Assembly: GCA_002011235.1 (NCBI GenBank)
Contig: MTMO01000042.1
Location: 1-37,241, forward strand
Source of the DNA: Archaeoglobus sp. JdFR-27
GTDB lineage: Archaea; Halobacteriota; Archaeoglobi; Archaeoglobales; Archaeoglobaceae
Length of the DNA: 37,241 bases
Reading direction: 5' to 3'
Under the pieces are notes generated by a model, which worked only from the letters and a program-made list of their open reading frames with translations, was not told the origin of the DNA and ran no database searches. Positions within the stretch are counted from its first letter, which is position 1, and each line of letters starts with the position of its first letter. This document shows positions 26,202 to 34,022 of this stretch, one piece after another. The translations under genes were made by a program, and so were the position numbers.

Positions 26202-26240
26202 AATTTCGAGATACCACACTAGTAAGGTAGATAGGAAAAC

Positions 26241-26248
26241 ATATAAAA
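26241..26248 (+). promoter_or_regulatory. TATA box for a leaderless transcript
   Basis: ATATAAAA centred about 26 bases before the GTG at 26271, with AGGAAAAC upstream as BRE-like element. Confidence 0.5.
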
Positions 26249-26270
26249 TCGTAATTACAGATTTGTAAGT

Positions 26271-26666
26271 GTGAGAAAAGTAGGGCCACGTCTAGTTATG
26301 ATCATGGCACTAAATATTGCTAATCTTGTTGACTTAATTACTACTCTAACAGCTTTAAAGATGGGATACGTCGAGGGAAACATTCTCTTAAATTATCTGA
26401 TGAATATATCTCTTGAATTAATGATATTTGTTAAGATTGCAATTCCTCTTTTAATATCAATCTTGCTGATTTATATGACAAGAAAGATTCCTTTTAACAA
26501 TCAAGTTTTGAGTGGTGCGTATATGGGGCTTGTGATTGGGATAAGTTTTTCAGCTTTTATAATGGTAATCGTTTCTCTCCACAATATTTTGCTTCTTAAC
26601 AACTACGTTAAGGAAAGTGGAGCAATCTTTTTAATTCTTTCAAAGATAATACTTGCGATCATTTAA
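26271..26666 (+). CDS. Small membrane protein, DUF5658-like
   Basis: The 131-aa protein has about four membrane helices. The first block LNIANLVDLITTLTALKMGYVEGN resembles the DUF5658 pattern (N..D..T......G..E.N), found in short archaeal and bacterial membrane proteins of unknown role. The start is GTG with a TATA box at leaderless distance. It is convergent with arlG and its last 4 bases overlap the arlG stop region. It sits directly after the right inverted repeat of the dead IS region. Confidence 0.65.
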   Translation: MRKVGPRLVMIMALNIANLVDLITTLTALKMGYVEGNILLNYLMNISLELMIFVKIAIPLLISILLIYMTRKIPFNNQVLSGAYMGLVIGISFSAFIMVIVSLHNILLLNNYVKESGAIFLILSKIILAII

Positions 26667-27097
26667 ACTCTAAACTTCATTTCATCCCAAATTTTTCCCC
26701 AAACATATACTTTTACTCTGTGTGCTCCTTGACTTAAGCTTACGTTGATACTTATCTCAACTACATCATATGGCTCCCACTGAGGGTTGCCTGAAAGAGA
26801 TGTTAATGTGTAATCATAGTAAACACCATCAACAAAGACATCTATTACTTCCTCATCAAGGGGGATAACAGTCTCACCTGTATTTTTAACATATATTTTC
26901 AAAGGATTGACAGATACATTTTTTGGATCGTTTATTATAGTTATATCTCCAGCTATTGTGTCTATCAGATCCCTGTTTTTGATATAGAGAGCTTGAGAGA
27001 TCTCATCGCTCATACTTATAAATAAGGTTGCTACAGTAGATGAAATTATCAAGGAAGCGGTAAAGAAGATTATATGAGATGTTGACACAGATGCCAT
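26663..27097 (-). CDS. arlG: ArlG (FlaG), archaellum stator protein
   Basis: The 144-aa protein has one N-terminal membrane helix (SHIIFFTASLIISSTVATLFI) and a beta-sandwich-like outer domain (LKIYVKNTGETVIPLDEEVIDVFVDGVYYDY). This is the archaellin-like layout of ArlG, which forms filaments capped by ArlF that attach the motor to the S-layer. I chose the ATG at 27097, preceded by GGTGAT; in-frame GTG (27106) and TTG (27109) overlap the arlF stop. It is the last gene of the arlCE-arlF-arlG operon. Confidence 0.88.
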   Translation of the reverse strand: MASVSTSHIIFFTASLIISSTVATLFISMSDEISQALYIKNRDLIDTIAGDITIINDPKNVSVNPLKIYVKNTGETVIPLDEEVIDVFVDGVYYDYTLTSLSGNPQWEPYDVVEISINVSLSQGAHRVKVYVWGKIWDEMKFRV

Positions 27098-27102
27098 AAA
27101 AA

Positions 27103-27522
27103 TCACCAATATGCTGAAACGCCGTTATGGGTAACCACTTTAACTCTATTGGGCACACTGGTCACGCTTAAGTTTATGATTAACGTCTCTCTTGGGAGCC
27201 ATATACTAACATTCTCCCCGTCAACTGTCGTTGACACGATACTCTGAGTCCGTATTTGCCCGTCTAATAATACATCTATTCCGTCTACAGATATTGCAAC
27301 GCTACCATTGTTTTCAACGAATATGTTTAGATAACCGTTTGCGTAACTTACGTTTTTGATTTTTATAATTGTGTGGATTTGCTCATATTCAACCTCTGCA
27401 CCCATTCTCTCGCCTCTCATAACTATTTTTTGCATAGTGCTATGGGTGGAGTAGATCATACTTGCGGAAACCAATATGGCTAGCAAAAGTATTACGCTAG
27501 ACACTGATATTGCGAACCCCAT
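27103..27522 (-). CDS. arlF: ArlF (FlaF), archaellum stator protein
   Basis: The 139-aa protein has one N-terminal membrane helix (ISVSSVILLLAILVSASMIY) and a beta-rich outer domain with YLNIFVENNGSVAISVDGIDVLLDG. ArlF binds the S-layer and caps ArlG. Four N-x-S/T sequons in the outer domain could be glycosylated. The ATG overlaps the end of arlCE by 26 bases in another frame, so translation is coupled. The family call rests on topology plus position between arlCE and arlG. Confidence 0.88.
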   Translation of the reverse strand: MGFAISVSSVILLLAILVSASMIYSTHSTMQKIVMRGERMGAEVEYEQIHTIIKIKNVSYANGYLNIFVENNGSVAISVDGIDVLLDGQIRTQSIVSTTVDGENVSIWLPRETLIINLSVTSVPNRVKVVTHNGVSAYW

Positions 27523-28606
27523 AGCTCACAGGTAAAATCTCATTAACTCTTTCTTCCATTTTTTCAATCTCTTGAACGATCCTCTTGATATCTTCTACAT
27601 CCAAATCGTTTCTGCTAAGTTTTGAGATATATATCAAGGACCATATGTGATCTTTCATAGAGGCTCCACTCTTTGTATTCTCATCCAACTGGGTATCTCT
27701 CATAATGTAACCTCTTGAGTAGTTTAAAAGAAAATCTTTTACATTTTTGCTTATCCACCCTATATCAACGTAGAAATCTAGTATTTCAGTAATTCTCCTT
27801 AGTCCAAAAGTGGTAACTAAATAATCTAGCCATTTTAGCACTACCACATCTGAAATATAATCTCTATTTATTCTTTCAAGATATATAGTGGAAAAAGCTG
27901 AATTTTGATTTAATATGTTGAAGTTGTAGTCACTATTTACAATTGGTTTGGCGGTGTTAGATGTATCTGATCCTGGTTTAAGACCTTCTGGGTTAAAATT
28001 AGAGTCACCTTCAATATTGGGGAGTGCATTTTCTACTTCCTTTACTTCTCTATTTAATTGATTGAAGTCATTAATTTCTGTATTAACGTCTTCCTTTACA
28101 TTCTCACCTTTATTTTCTTTATTTTCAAATTCTTCCTGCTCTTCATCCAAATCCTGAAAAAAACTTTCGGGTTCTTTTGCGAGGATTTCATCTGGTACAT
28201 CATCCTCTTTTTTACTTAATGCTCCAAAAATTCCAAAACCATCGGAATCAAAGCTCATTTCTGTGGCAAATGGATTTATACCCTCTGTTACAATCTCGTA
28301 TATTCCTAAAAGTTTTCTTATATTTTCTTCAATCTCCTCAAGCCTTTTTCCGATCTCTTCATTCTCACCTTTTATTAGGTTTAGCTTCGATGAGATTAGA
28401 CCTACTTCATTTTCTAAATCTTTAATTCTATTCTCAAATTCAGATATTTTCTCCGTTTTTGGCTCTTCATCAAAACTCTCAGAAACATCTTCAAATTCTT
28501 CGATATCTCCTATTTCCTCCTTGAATTCATCATCAAGCTCTTCTGATGGGAGAGCAAGTTCATCTTTTTTTGATTCAGAAAGTTTTTTTAGTGTCTTTTT
28601 TAGCAT
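27497..28606 (-). CDS. arlCE: ArlC/D/E fusion, archaellum cytosolic ring protein
   Basis: The 369-aa protein begins with a highly acidic region and a coiled coil (FENRIKDLENEVGLISSKLNLIKGENEEIGKRLEEIEENIRKLLGIYEIV is the ArlC-type helix) followed by a low-complexity Glu/Asn linker (about residues 135-230). The C-terminal FlaD/E domain is clear: LERINRDYISDVVVLKWLDYLVTTFGLRRITEILDFYVDIGWIS. Such proteins form a ring around ArlJ/ArlI and receive CheF-CheY signals in euryarchaea. The ATG follows GGAGGTG. It heads the minus-strand arlCE-F-G operon. Confidence 0.92.
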   Translation of the reverse strand: MLKKTLKKLSESKKDELALPSEELDDEFKEEIGDIEEFEDVSESFDEEPKTEKISEFENRIKDLENEVGLISSKLNLIKGENEEIGKRLEEIEENIRKLLGIYEIVTEGINPFATEMSFDSDGFGIFGALSKKEDDVPDEILAKEPESFFQDLDEEQEEFENKENKGENVKEDVNTEINDFNQLNREVKEVENALPNIEGDSNFNPEGLKPGSDTSNTAKPIVNSDYNFNILNQNSAFSTIYLERINRDYISDVVVLKWLDYLVTTFGLRRITEILDFYVDIGWISKNVKDFLLNYSRGYIMRDTQLDENTKSGASMKDHIWSLIYISKLSRNDLDVEDIKRIVQEIEKMEERVNEILPVSYGVRNISV

Positions 28607-28624
28607 AGTGACACCTCCATTGTT

Positions 28625-28634
28625 ATTACTATAA
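28625..28634 (-). promoter_or_regulatory. Shared start-region element of arlCE (TTATAGTAAT)
   Basis: TTATAGTAAT on the minus strand lies 6-7 bases before the GGAGGTG of arlCE and about 25 bases after a TATA-like TTTAAAATA. The identical 10-mer stands at the matching place before arlH on the other strand, so it probably spans the transcription start. Confidence 0.45.
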
Positions 28635-28721
28635 TCTTAAATGTAGTATTTTAAATTTATCTTAAAAAATGAAATATCTCTAATGAAATTCAAGAATGGT
28701 AATTAGTTGTTTAATAGCAAG

Positions 28722-28751
28722 TTTTATAGTTACGATTGTTATTATAGTAAT
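28722..28751 (+). promoter_or_regulatory. Promoter of arlH: TATA box and shared TTATAGTAAT element
   Basis: TTTTATAG at 28722-28729 is followed at about 25 bases by TTATAGTAAT (28742-28751), the same element as before arlCE. Transcription probably starts within this element, giving a leader of only about ten bases ending in GAGGAGGTGA. Confidence 0.5.
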
Positions 28752-28759
28752 GAGAGGAG

Positions 28760-29485
28760 GTGATAGAAATATTCTCGGTAGATTTAGAAAGTATAGATCA
28801 ACTTAACGAAAAATTGGGTGGTGGATTACCAGAGGGGGCTATAGTATTGATAGAGGGGGAATATGGCTCAGGTAAAAGTGCCATAAGTCAACGATTTGCA
28901 TACGGATTATGCGAGGCAAATCATAGAGTTACTTTCATCTCTACTGAACTTCCAATTAGGCAATTTCTGACCCAAATGCACTCTTTGGGGTATAAAAGGA
29001 TAGAGACACATCTGCTTAATGAAAGAATATTTTATCTCTATGCTGATCTCGGTAAGTTTAGAGGTAAGAGAGAGTTGCTTAAAAGAATGATGGATGCCAG
29101 AGCGATCTGGAAAACAGATGTTATAATCATTGACACATTCGATGCCATACTCCGAAATGATGCAAATTTTGATGCATTAGTAAAGCAAGATAAGGGAAGA
29201 AGCGCTGCTTTGCAAATTATATCTTTTTTTAGACAAATGATTGGAAAGGGGAAAACAATTGTAATAACAATTGATCCAACAAACTTGTCTGATGAAGTTC
29301 TCAATCCTTTTAGAGCCATTTCTGATGTGTACCTTGAAATAGAGATGATCGAGATAGGAAATGAGGTAAGGAAGACTATAAATGTGAATAGATTTGCAGG
29401 GATGGGTTCTCAAGTTGGAGACAAGATTGGATTCTCTGTCAGAAGTGGGATAGGGATTGTGATAGAGGCGAGGGCGATTATTTGA
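28760..29485 (+). CDS. arlH: ArlH (FlaH), archaellum motor ATP-binding protein
   Basis: The 241-aa KaiC-like RecA-fold protein has LGGGLPEGAIVLIEGEYGSGKSAIS (Walker A, Lys at about residue 39) and the Walker B strand VIIIDTFDAILR. ArlH is a regulatory ATP-binding ring beneath the ArlI ATPase. The start is uncertain: the frame opens with GTG at 28760, but this GTG is part of the GGAGGTGA ribosome site itself; alternatives in frame downstream are only ATA (28763, 28769), so either the GTG is used on a nearly leaderless mRNA or a rare start codon is. It overlaps arlI by one base. Confidence 0.92.
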   Translation: MIEIFSVDLESIDQLNEKLGGGLPEGAIVLIEGEYGSGKSAISQRFAYGLCEANHRVTFISTELPIRQFLTQMHSLGYKRIETHLLNERIFYLYADLGKFRGKRELLKRMMDARAIWKTDVIIIDTFDAILRNDANFDALVKQDKGRSAALQIISFFRQMIGKGKTIVITIDPTNLSDEVLNPFRAISDVYLEIEMIEIGNEVRKTINVNRFAGMGSQVGDKIGFSVRSGIGIVIEARAII

Positions 29486-31131
29486 TGCTCCAAAGAGAGC
29501 TAAAGAATCTTGCATATAGGTATCCACACCTTAGAGATCATTTGATTAGTTTTAAGAGGATTACGGGGAAGTATCCAGAGTATAAGGAAGTTTTAACAGA
29601 TGATGACAAAAAATTGAGGAGACCGAATATTATATACCCCATAGGAGATATACTATTCGCCCACGTTTGGGGAGATGGTTTCAATGAAACAAGGTATTAC
29701 ATAATAGAGCCAAGGTTAAACGAGGATGAAAAGGAGAAATACAAGGTTATATTAGAAATCGTTCTAGAGAGGGCAGTTTATGTATCTCCTTCTTCAGACG
29801 AGGAATTCACAGACGTGCTCGAAGAAATTCTTTATGAATCTGTTAAGATAGTGAGGAAAAAAGTAGTCGAGAAAAAGGAGCCAAAAAAGATACCAATCTT
29901 TGGGAAATTTTTTAGAAAAAGCAAAGTAGAAGTTACAGAAGAAACATATGAGAAAATACGCTATAGACTGAATAGAGACATAGTAGGTCTTGGACCACTT
30001 GAACCTCTTTTGAGAGACAGGTATTTTGAAGACATTCATGTGATTAATAGGGAAATAACTTACGGTGTACACAAAATCTTTGGAATGGTTAGGACTAACG
30101 TAAAGTGGGATGGTGAAGAGGAATATGAGAAGTATCTCAAAGCATTAGGGGAGAGACTTGGTAAACCTATAAGTGATGCCCGACCAATAATTGATGCTAA
30201 GTTACCAGATGGTTCACGTCTAAATCTCATTTACAGTGATGATGTATCTTTTAGAGGGGCATCGTTGACTATTAGGAAGTTTAAAGATGTTCCAATTTCT
30301 GTAACTCAATTGGTTAAATGGGGCACTCTAACTCCAACCCTTGCAGCATACCTATGGCTTGCTTTGGAGAATGATATGAGCATAATAATTGCCGGTGAAA
30401 CTGCAAGTGGTAAAACAACGACTCTAAATGCCATTTTAACTTTTATTCACCACGATGCAAAAATATATACTGTAGAGGACACTCCTGAAGTTATACCTCC
30501 ACATAGTCCTTGGCAGCAGATGGTTACTAGAGAGGGTGAAGGAAGAGGGAGTGTAACAATGTTTGATCTCTTGAAGGCTGCATTGAGAAGCAGGCCAAAT
30601 TACATAATAGTTGGTGAGGTTAGAGGTGAGGAAGGTAGGATAGCTTTTCAGGCTATGCAGACAGGACATCCGGTTTTATTTACATTTCACGCAGCCACGA
30701 TAGAATCTCTTGTCCAGAGACTAACAAGTGATCCTATTAACATTCCTATGGCTTTTATGGGTAATGTGAACATTGGTGTTTTCCAGAATTATATTAAAGG
30801 AAGGGGTGTAAGGAGAGTAACAAGTGTACATGAGATCGAAGGTTATTCTAAGAAATTTGATGGAGTTGTGACAAGGGAGGTATTTGAATACAATTATACT
30901 ACTGATCAAATAATATTTAAGGGATTTGCAAACTCATACATACTCGAAGAAAAAGTTGCAGAGAAGATGGGATTTGCAGACAGGAGAGAAATATATGATG
31001 CTCTAGGCGAGAGAGCCAGAATCATTGAACGCATGGTTCAAGAAAGAATCCTTGATTACCATGAGGTAAATGAAATAATCAAAGCATACAGACTGAGTGG
31101 TTTAGAGGGTTTACCTTTCAGTATTTACTAA
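29485..31131 (+). CDS. arlI: ArlI (FlaI), archaellum motor and assembly ATPase
   Basis: The 548-aa protein is a type II/IV secretion ATPase. The N-terminal part is lineage-variable with a basic insert near residues 130-150 (KKVVEKKEPKKIPIFGKFF). The catalytic core shows Walker A IIAGETASGKTTTLNAIL (about residues 298-315), the Asp box YTVEDTPEV, Walker B/His region IIVGEVRGEEGRIAFQAMQTGHPVLFTFHA. ArlI hydrolyses ATP to assemble and rotate the archaellum. ATG at 29485 overlaps the TGA of arlH (TGATG), which favours it over an in-frame TTG one codon earlier. Confidence 0.96.
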   Translation: MLQRELKNLAYRYPHLRDHLISFKRITGKYPEYKEVLTDDDKKLRRPNIIYPIGDILFAHVWGDGFNETRYYIIEPRLNEDEKEKYKVILEIVLERAVYVSPSSDEEFTDVLEEILYESVKIVRKKVVEKKEPKKIPIFGKFFRKSKVEVTEETYEKIRYRLNRDIVGLGPLEPLLRDRYFEDIHVINREITYGVHKIFGMVRTNVKWDGEEEYEKYLKALGERLGKPISDARPIIDAKLPDGSRLNLIYSDDVSFRGASLTIRKFKDVPISVTQLVKWGTLTPTLAAYLWLALENDMSIIIAGETASGKTTTLNAILTFIHHDAKIYTVEDTPEVIPPHSPWQQMVTREGEGRGSVTMFDLLKAALRSRPNYIIVGEVRGEEGRIAFQAMQTGHPVLFTFHAATIESLVQRLTSDPINIPMAFMGNVNIGVFQNYIKGRGVRRVTSVHEIEGYSKKFDGVVTREVFEYNYTTDQIIFKGFANSYILEEKVAEKMGFADRREIYDALGERARIIERMVQERILDYHEVNEIIKAYRLSGLEGLPFSIY

Positions 31132-31132
31132 T

Positions 31133-32806
31133 ATGGACTCAGTTTTTAAAGTTACGGGAATAGAACCGAAAATTTATTTGTACAAGATTGCACTACCTTT
31201 AATTTTAGCTACAACATTATCTGGATTAGTTTTGTATGTTTTTTCAGGAAATCGTTTGGGAAATTTTTCGTCAATTCTTCTACTTTTAACACTCCTTGGG
31301 GGTTTTTTGGCTGTTCTCTATCCAAAATTGGTACTTGATAAAAAGAGAATTGAGATAAATCAAAATCTTCACTGGTTTATTACTCACATAGGGACACTTT
31401 CAACTGCAGAAGTTGAAAGAGTAGGGATCTTTGAGGCAATAGCAAAAAATAAAGAATATCAGGAACTTTCGAGACAGGCTGGAATTATAGTAAAACTTGT
31501 TAAGGAGTTTGGATTAAGTTTGCCTGAAGCGTGCAAGTTTCAAGCTAAAAGATGTCCAAGCAAAGTTTTTGCCAGTTTTCTTGAAAGACTGGCTTATAAT
31601 ATAGATGCTGGTCAATCGCTAGAAGATTTTTTAATGAGGGAGCAGGATGTTTTAATGAATGAATTTGAAACATTGTATATTAATGCTCTTAAAGATACAG
31701 ATATCTTTAAAGATTTGTTTCTATCAATGGTTCTATCTATAGCTTTTGCGGTAGTTTTTGCAACTGTTCTTCCAGCCTTAACGGGTACATCTCCAACACT
31801 CATACTAGCTGGAACTTTAGTTTTATTCGCAATTGTTGAGTCAGGATTCATATATGCGATAAAAATGAGGGTGCCTAAAGACCCTCTTTGGGCAAAATTT
31901 GATGTAAAGACAGAGATGGAGGAGAAGATAGACTTCTATTTACCTTTATCTTTAATCGGAGTACTTATTCTTATGATAATCGATTTTAAATTTATTTTTG
32001 GTGCAAAAATTCCATTTACAGATTTAGAAGTGCCATTAATACTAGCACTTGCAATACCACTATCACCACTTATACTTCCAGGAATTATATCAAGAAAATG
32101 TGAAAAAGCGATGAAGAATAGAGACAAAAGCTTTCCAAGTTTCATAAGATCTTTGGGAGCTGCTGAAAGTGCAAGGCAAACAACAACCATTCATGCCTTG
32201 AGGACTTTACAGCGTAAGGATTTTGGTGCATTAACAAATGCTGTTAGAAATCTTTATAGGAGACTGAACATGCGTGTAGATCATGAGCTTTCTTGGAGGA
32301 TTTTCATGAGGGAATGTGGAACATTCATGATTAGAAGGTTAAGTGAGATGTATCTAGAAACGAGAATTAAAGGAGGTATAGCAGAGAAAATAGGAGATCT
32401 AATTGCAAGAAATGGAGAAAGAATAATCGCTTTAAGGATGCGAAGATCTCAAACTACGACAACCCTTATAGGCGTTCTTTATGGTATTACAGCATCTTTG
32501 TCCTTCGCATTATTTATTGGAGTAAAAATCATAGATATTATGGGTAAATCGCTTGTGAGTGCTGAACTCTCTGGAAATTTGGAAGCTATTAATGTTATAA
32601 ATTTACAACTCTATAATATACCATTGGTTAATTTTATGATATCTTTAATTTTGATAATTCATTCAATGCTCTCCGCAATAATGATAAAGGTTGTTGATGG
32701 TGGGCATCAAGTTAATGGTTATTTCCACTTCGTTGTGATGGTTTGGATATCGGCAGTTTCTGCCTTGCTTACTGATATTGGATTGGGAGGGGTGGTAAAT
32801 ATCTAA
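31133..32806 (+). CDS. arlJ: ArlJ (FlaJ), archaellum membrane platform protein
   Basis: The 557-aa protein has a paired N-terminal membrane segment (ALPLILATTLSGLVLYVF, then SSILLLLTLLGGFLAVLYP), a cytoplasmic helical domain with LSLPEACKFQAKRCPSKVFASFLERLAYNIDAG, a central membrane block (residues about 195-330) and a C-terminal block ending with VWISAVSALLTDIGLGGVVNI. This is the type II secretion F-domain layout expected for ArlJ, the membrane core that docks ArlI. It starts one base after arlI stops. Length is usual. Confidence 0.94.
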   Translation: MDSVFKVTGIEPKIYLYKIALPLILATTLSGLVLYVFSGNRLGNFSSILLLLTLLGGFLAVLYPKLVLDKKRIEINQNLHWFITHIGTLSTAEVERVGIFEAIAKNKEYQELSRQAGIIVKLVKEFGLSLPEACKFQAKRCPSKVFASFLERLAYNIDAGQSLEDFLMREQDVLMNEFETLYINALKDTDIFKDLFLSMVLSIAFAVVFATVLPALTGTSPTLILAGTLVLFAIVESGFIYAIKMRVPKDPLWAKFDVKTEMEEKIDFYLPLSLIGVLILMIIDFKFIFGAKIPFTDLEVPLILALAIPLSPLILPGIISRKCEKAMKNRDKSFPSFIRSLGAAESARQTTTIHALRTLQRKDFGALTNAVRNLYRRLNMRVDHELSWRIFMRECGTFMIRRLSEMYLETRIKGGIAEKIGDLIARNGERIIALRMRRSQTTTTLIGVLYGITASLSFALFIGVKIIDIMGKSLVSAELSGNLEAINVINLQLYNIPLVNFMISLILIIHSMLSAIMIKVVDGGHQVNGYFHFVVMVWISAVSALLTDIGLGGVVNI

Positions 32807-32815
32807 GGTGATAAA

Positions 32816-34000
32816 ATGAAGACGATATATGAATTACAGAAGAGAAAAAAAGTTGACGAGATAATTGATATTATCAAGTATTCAAAGAACGATGCAGTTA
32901 GAGCACGAGCAGTAGAAGTTTTGGCTTATATGGACGATGAGAAAGCAATCAAAGAATTATTGAATATTGCTATAAGTGAAGAGAAAGAAATGGTGAGGAA
33001 TTCAGCGATAAGAGCGATTGCATGGTCAAACTTGAAAATTTTGAAGATGTTTCTTGAGAAATTAGAGAGTAAAAAAATTAAAATTAATTCTATGCTTGTA
33101 AATCGTCTGATTGAAGCGCTAAGAAGTAGTAACAAAGATATAAAAGTGTATGCAGCTATAGCACTTGGGAGAATTGGTGATTTGAGGGCATTGCCATATC
33201 TTATAGACGTGCTAGAAGACAGCTCAGCTGAAGTTAGAAGAGCATCAGCCTTGGCGTTAGGTATGCTTAGGAATAATGCTGCTGTTAATGCTTTAATGAA
33301 AAGACTTGATGATGAAGATGTGGAAGTTAGAAAAGCAGCTTTAGAAGCTCTAAACGACCTGAATTTTAATTTGAGAGTTGGAGATATTGATAAGATTGCT
33401 AAATGTTTGAATGATGCAGAACCACGTGTTAGGGAGCTTGCTACAATAGTACTTGAAAAAGGAGGGGATAATGCAATAGAGCCTTTACTTAAAGCTTTAA
33501 AGGATGAGGTTAGGGAAGTCAGAGTTACAGCACTCCAATCTATTCTCGCTTGTTTGGCAAAGTCAAAGAGAGGTGAAGAACTGAGGAAGAAAATCAATGA
33601 AAAGATAAGTGGTGATTTGGCAGATGTTGTTTTAGAGACACTCGAAAAAACTCAGAATAAAGCAATAAGAAAGAATGCGATATGGTTACTTGGTCAGATA
33701 TCAAGTAGTAGGGGTGCTGACCCTCTTCTAAAAATACTTGAATCTGGAGATAAAGATGAAAGGATAATTGCTGCAACTGCATTAGTAAAAATTCCTAATG
33801 TAATAGGGAAGTTATGTGAATTGACCAAACATAGAGATGAAGAAGTAAGGAGGTTAGTTTGCTGGATTTCAGGTATGATTGGAGATGAGAGGGCAAAAGA
33901 GGTTTTGAATTTTGCTTTGAATGATTCAAGTGAGTCCGTTAGGCGTGCAGCTTTTCAAGCCATTAGTAGGGTCGAAAAGTTTAAGAATTATATACAGTGA
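32816..34000 (+). CDS. HEAT-repeat (PBS lyase-type) taxis-associated protein
   Basis: The 394-aa protein is built of roughly ten to twelve HEAT/PBS repeats of about 31 residues, with repeated patterns such as VRRASALALGMLRNNAAVNALMKRL and VRKAALEALNDL or VRVTALQSIL. It is a soluble alpha-solenoid likely to bind partner proteins. It lies between arlJ and cheF, 9 bases after arlJ, with an AAGGTGAT ribosome site. In Halobacterium a HEAT_PBS protein and DUF439 (CheF) proteins together link CheY to the archaellum, so this pairing strongly suggests the same job. That role is inferred from context and family. Confidence 0.85.
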   Translation: MKTIYELQKRKKVDEIIDIIKYSKNDAVRARAVEVLAYMDDEKAIKELLNIAISEEKEMVRNSAIRAIAWSNLKILKMFLEKLESKKIKINSMLVNRLIEALRSSNKDIKVYAAIALGRIGDLRALPYLIDVLEDSSAEVRRASALALGMLRNNAAVNALMKRLDDEDVEVRKAALEALNDLNFNLRVGDIDKIAKCLNDAEPRVRELATIVLEKGGDNAIEPLLKALKDEVREVRVTALQSILACLAKSKRGEELRKKINEKISGDLADVVLETLEKTQNKAIRKNAIWLLGQISSSRGADPLLKILESGDKDERIIAATALVKIPNVIGKLCELTKHRDEEVRRLVCWISGMIGDERAKEVLNFALNDSSESVRRAAFQAISRVEKFKNYIQ

Positions 34001-34022
34001 ATAAATTTTTAAAGGGATTTGT

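Larger units (their letters stand above)
24345..26221. mobile_element. Nest of decayed insertion sequences bounded by short inverted repeats
   Basis: About 1.9 kb between the chemotaxis and archaellum genes holds no intact gene. TAGGGTGGTATC at 24345-24356 matches, inverted and with one mismatch, 26210-26221 (GATACCACACTA). Inside are two tandem remnants of one transposase family on the minus strand and one remnant of a different transposase on the plus strand. No clear target duplication is visible. Confidence 0.6.
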
